64,000 nucleotides of DNA from Streptococcus mitis (GTDB lineage Bacteria; Bacillota; Bacilli; Lactobacillales; Streptococcaceae), in NCBI RefSeq assembly GCF_009496155.1, contig NZ_WIJP01000011.1:1-64000 (forward strand), given 5' to 3'. Positions 61,275 through 64,000 of the stretch are shown piece after piece. Numbering within the stretch: the stretch's first letter is position 1; each line of letters starts with the position of its first letter. The notes beneath the pieces were generated by a model. It was not told the origin of the DNA. It saw only the letters and a list, made by a program, of their open reading frames with translations, and made no database searches. A program made the translations under genes and the position numbers.

Positions 61275-64000
61275 CTAATCTTCTTTACGTTTTGTAGCCA
61301 ATAGTGCTGCTGACAAGGCCAAGCTAACACCTGCTAAGAAGATTGCTATACCAGATTCTCTCTCACCAGTTTCTGGCAAGCTATTTTGATCTTCTTTGAC
61401 TGCTGAAGCCTTTCTTTCTGCAGTCTGGTTATTAGCTATGTTCTGTACTGGATTCTCTGTTTTCTCACGAACTGGTACTTCCTGATTTCCTACTGTTACT
61501 GGATCACCTTTATCCTCTGGAAGTTTACTATCTTGAGACACTCCTGTATTTACCCCGTCTTTAAAGTCAGGCTTCTCAGCGATTGGTGCTACCTGATTAT
61601 CTACAGTTGATTGTTTCCCTGTGTATTCTGAAATGTCGTTAACTGCTCCTTCAACAAAGTTAGTACCTCCCTTGAATTCAGGGACTTCATTGACTAGCGC
61701 AGGCTCCTCGCCCTTGCTATTTGAAATAGATGCTTTCACTCCTACCTCGATAATGCGGTCTTGAGCCTTTCTTTGTTCAGTATGAACAATAGTTCTAGTA
61801 GTTCCCACAACTTGAATATAGTCAACTTTTTCTCCATCTTGTCCTTCAGAAACAACACGACGTTGGCCTTGAGCAAGTTCAGGATTTTCACGAATAACTT
61901 CTTTAAATGGAAGCGGAGTCTTTTCAATTTCCAAGCTTAGAGTTTCTGCTACTAAGTTCTTAACGCCTTCTGTTGGTGTTGTTTGGAAGACTGACTTAAA
62001 GTATAAACGATACTCTTTCATAAGATTTCCATCTTTAGAAACAAGACGAACGAGTGTTGGAAGATTGGTATTTCCTGGATCCACAACTGTAACTACTCCA
62101 TGTCCACTAGTTGTTGCAGTGACTTTTGGTTTTGAACCCATTGTTGTTAGAGTATAATCTGTCACATTTGGATCAAAGTTTTCCAATGCTTTTCCAGCAA
62201 CTGAAATAGTCACTGAAGGAGTTTCTTCATCTCTTACTTTAGCAGGAGAGTAAGCACTAAACTCTACTACTGCTAGACCATTAGTTGTAGATTTACGAGT
62301 CAAACGTGCTCGAATAGCTGTTGTCTGAATCGGATCAAATGTAAATTCAATCGACTTACCAGCCACGATTTCTCCAGAAGCTTTGTAAGGAATTGGTGCC
62401 CAATTTTCTGCCTTGTTGAATGGATGGTCGGCATTTTCTTCATAACGAGAAATCGTACTTGGTTCTGTAAAGGCAGGACCAATATATCTTTCTAGAACCA
62501 TTTTCTCTGGGGCATCTGTTCCACTATCTTTAAAGAATTGAATGGCTACTTTTCCAATAGATTGGGAGGCAATTTTGCCGCCCTTCTTAAAGAGTAGTCC
62601 GACAGAAGTTTCTTGATTTTTCGGAGTCCGAGACCAGTTTGTCCAACGTCCGTCCTCAATGTATTTTCCATCATTGATGTAGAAAATTCTATCATGTGAA
62701 TTTACTTGTACATCATTCGTTGTCGAAGCAAAGGCTTTAGAATCCGTTTCATTGTTGCTTGGATTTTCTGACAGAACTTGGTTACCTTTAGCTACAACTG
62801 TTACTTGCATTTTGGTGCTTAAATCTGTACCTATTACATGACCAGTTACTTCAAAACTTCCCTCCTGTTCTGTCGCATGTTCAGGAATGGCATCCCATTG
62901 AACTGCAAGGTTAGCCTTAACCCAGCCAGCTTGTGAAGGATAATAGACTGTCACTTCAGCAGGCAATTGAAGTTGATCACCAACATTCAAGATTTTAGCA
63001 CCATTTTCTGCAGCAAGAGGTTGACTAGTTTCTCTCTCATCATTACGGAAGATTCGATATTCTTTCAATACCGTACCATCTTCTGCTTTCAAGATGAAAC
63101 GCGTTGCGCCTTTTGGACTTGTTGCAGGCACAACTGTTACCAAACCATTATTGCTAGCTGTTGCAGTGATTTCTTTGCTAGATTGAGGAATATAGTAATC
63201 AGTCTTAGATGGATTAAAGTGTTCAAGATCCTTACCATCTACTTGGATAGAAATCTCTGAACTTGTAGAGCTTAAGACCTTGTTTCCAAGGACAGTTAGC
63301 TCTGTCAAACCAACACCAGCTGTTCCATCTGCTTTCTTCATGCGTATACGAACAGCATAGGTTTCTACCTTATCAAATGTAAAGTGATTTGTTTGAATTG
63401 CAGATAGCTGACTTGGAGCATGTAAGTTTTCAACTACTTTCCAATTGTCAGGATTATTAAATGGATGATTGCTATCTCGTTGAGCATTATTGACATCATT
63501 TGGAAGATCTGGAACTTCCTGACCTACATAGTATTCGATAACGTATTCTTTTGGAAGACCAATTGTTCTATCGCTATAAAAATCAACCGACAAATTGTTG
63601 ACAAAACGTTTCGTCAAGTCTCCTGAATTACCAAACAAGATAGAAGCCCAGTCATTATCAGTATTTGTTCTCCAAGTAGTCCATCTATTTTTAGCGCCTG
63701 TTGTCGTTCTTGACACAGTCAGGTCGTTCAAGGCATTAGCTGAATCATCTCCTCCTGTATTTGATACAATGGCAGCTGGCAATTGGGAGCCTGTCCATTG
63801 TTTAGAGATATTATTTCCAGCAACAACTTGACTAGACACTCGAACATGAGCTTTAGTGGTAAGATTACTATCAACTAAACGACCATTGATTTCATGGACT
63901 CCTTCAGTTTGACTAAAGTTGGTTGGAACCTGATCCCAAACCACATCTTTGTAGATAGTTGTTCCATTAGAATGGTAAGCACGAACATTAGCTGGCAATT
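61275..64000 (-). CDS. bgaA: C-terminal part of a surface beta-galactosidase (BgaA type), continues beyond the window
   Basis: About 908 residues, open at the right edge. Alternating Ig-like (Big_4) modules (LQLPAEVTVYYPSQAGWVKA) and discoidin/CBM-like modules (FYINDGKYIEDGRWTNWSRT and its upstream copy), cadherin-like Ig segments (DLEHFNPSKTDYYIP and ALENFDPNVTDYTL), one G5 domain (LPFKEVIRENPELAQGQRRV) and an LPETG sorting signal with KRKED tail. This order fits the accessory region of the pneumococcal surface beta-galactosidase BgaA, whose carbohydrate-binding modules aid adhesion. The catalytic GH2 part would lie outside, so the name is probable and not proven. Confidence 0.7.
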   Translation of the reverse strand, partial: LPANVRAYHSNGTTIYKDVVWDQVPTNFSQTEGVHEINGRLVDSNLTTKAHVRVSSQVVAGNNISKQWTGSQLPAAIVSNTGGDDSANALNDLTVSRTTTGAKNRWTTWRTNTDNDWASILFGNSGDLTKRFVNNLSVDFYSDRTIGLPKEYVIEYYVGQEVPDLPNDVNNAQRDSNHPFNNPDNWKVVENLHAPSQLSAIQTNHFTFDKVETYAVRIRMKKADGTAGVGLTELTVLGNKVLSSTSSEISIQVDGKDLEHFNPSKTDYYIPQSSKEITATASNNGLVTVVPATSPKGATRFILKAEDGTVLKEYRIFRNDERETSQPLAAENGAKILNVGDQLQLPAEVTVYYPSQAGWVKANLAVQWDAIPEHATEQEGSFEVTGHVIGTDLSTKMQVTVVAKGNQVLSENPSNNETDSKAFASTTNDVQVNSHDRIFYINDGKYIEDGRWTNWSRTPKNQETSVGLLFKKGGKIASQSIGKVAIQFFKDSGTDAPEKMVLERYIGPAFTEPSTISRYEENADHPFNKAENWAPIPYKASGEIVAGKSIEFTFDPIQTTAIRARLTRKSTTNGLAVVEFSAYSPAKVRDEETPSVTISVAGKALENFDPNVTDYTLTTMGSKPKVTATTSGHGVVTVVDPGNTNLPTLVRLVSKDGNLMKEYRLYFKSVFQTTPTEGVKNLVAETLSLEIEKTPLPFKEVIRENPELAQGQRRVVSEGQDGEKVDYIQVVGTTRTIVHTEQRKAQDRIIEVGVKASISNSKGEEPALVNEVPEFKGGTNFVEGAVNDISEYTGKQSTVDNQVAPIAEKPDFKDGVNTGVSQDSKLPEDKGDPVTVGNQEVPVREKTENPVQNIANNQTAERKASAVKEDQNSLPETGERESGIAIFLAGVSLALSAALLATKRKED

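Overview
The window is low-GC Firmicute chromosome from the Streptococcus mitis/pneumoniae group. The evidence is a complete pneumococcal-type BOX element, a ZmpB-type M26 protease with its two-component system, AliB, a lysine-adding MurE, YSIRK/LPXTG surface proteins and a PclA-like collagen protein. The local order joins blocks that I remember as lying apart in reference pneumococci. Together with moderate protein divergence this makes S. mitis, S. pseudopneumoniae or a relative more likely than a typical pneumococcus, but I cannot fix the species. Most genes are on the minus strand. I saw no tRNA, rRNA, CRISPR array, prophage or intact insertion sequence.

Layout. 0-2.4 kb: an alpha/beta hydrolase and a fused PabB-PabC enzyme for p-aminobenzoate. 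2.5-11.2 kb: surface metalloprotease ZmpB, a DUF436 protein and the ZmpS/ZmpR sensor-regulator pair. 11.3-13.7 kb: an extracellular methionine-sulfoxide repair set (MsrAB, thioredoxin lipoprotein, CcdA). 13.8-18.4 kb: two GNAT acetyltransferases, the NAD salvage pair pncB-nadE, a small HTH/membrane-protein pair and a HAD hydrolase remnant. 18.5-28.3 kb: amino-acid permease, greA, mltG, two GNAT proteins, murC, an unknown protein and a SNF2 helicase. 28.4-36.9 kb: a transsulfuration pair under a perfect MET-box, aliB, murJ and divergent murE. 37-43.9 kb: CsbD-like protein, a papain-like enzyme, ppaC, the BOX element, a GIY-YIG protein and methyltransferase, S1 protein, HAD-cyclophilin fusion and rpsF-ssb-rpsR. 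44-49.4 kb: tseB-like/aspC/asnS, an MFS exporter with a probable leader peptide, and an FMN reductase. 49.6-60.2 kb: a giant collagen-like surface gene split by a frameshift, with a divergent Mga-type regulator. 60.3-64 kb: yaaA and the 3' end of a BgaA-type beta-galactosidase that continues beyond the window.

Points of most interest. The collagen-like gene carries a 459-bp tandem array in which one unit is exactly 10 bp short; this breaks the frame and separates the secretion signal from the LPXTG anchor. The MFS exporter is preceded by a 25-codon basic ORF covering one arm of a perfect 10-bp inverted repeat whose other arm abuts the exporter's Shine-Dalgarno, the layout of a translational attenuator. 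The divergent murE and murJ promoters have overlapping -35 hexamers, and murE looks leaderless. The BOX element encodes the C-terminus of the GIY-YIG protein.
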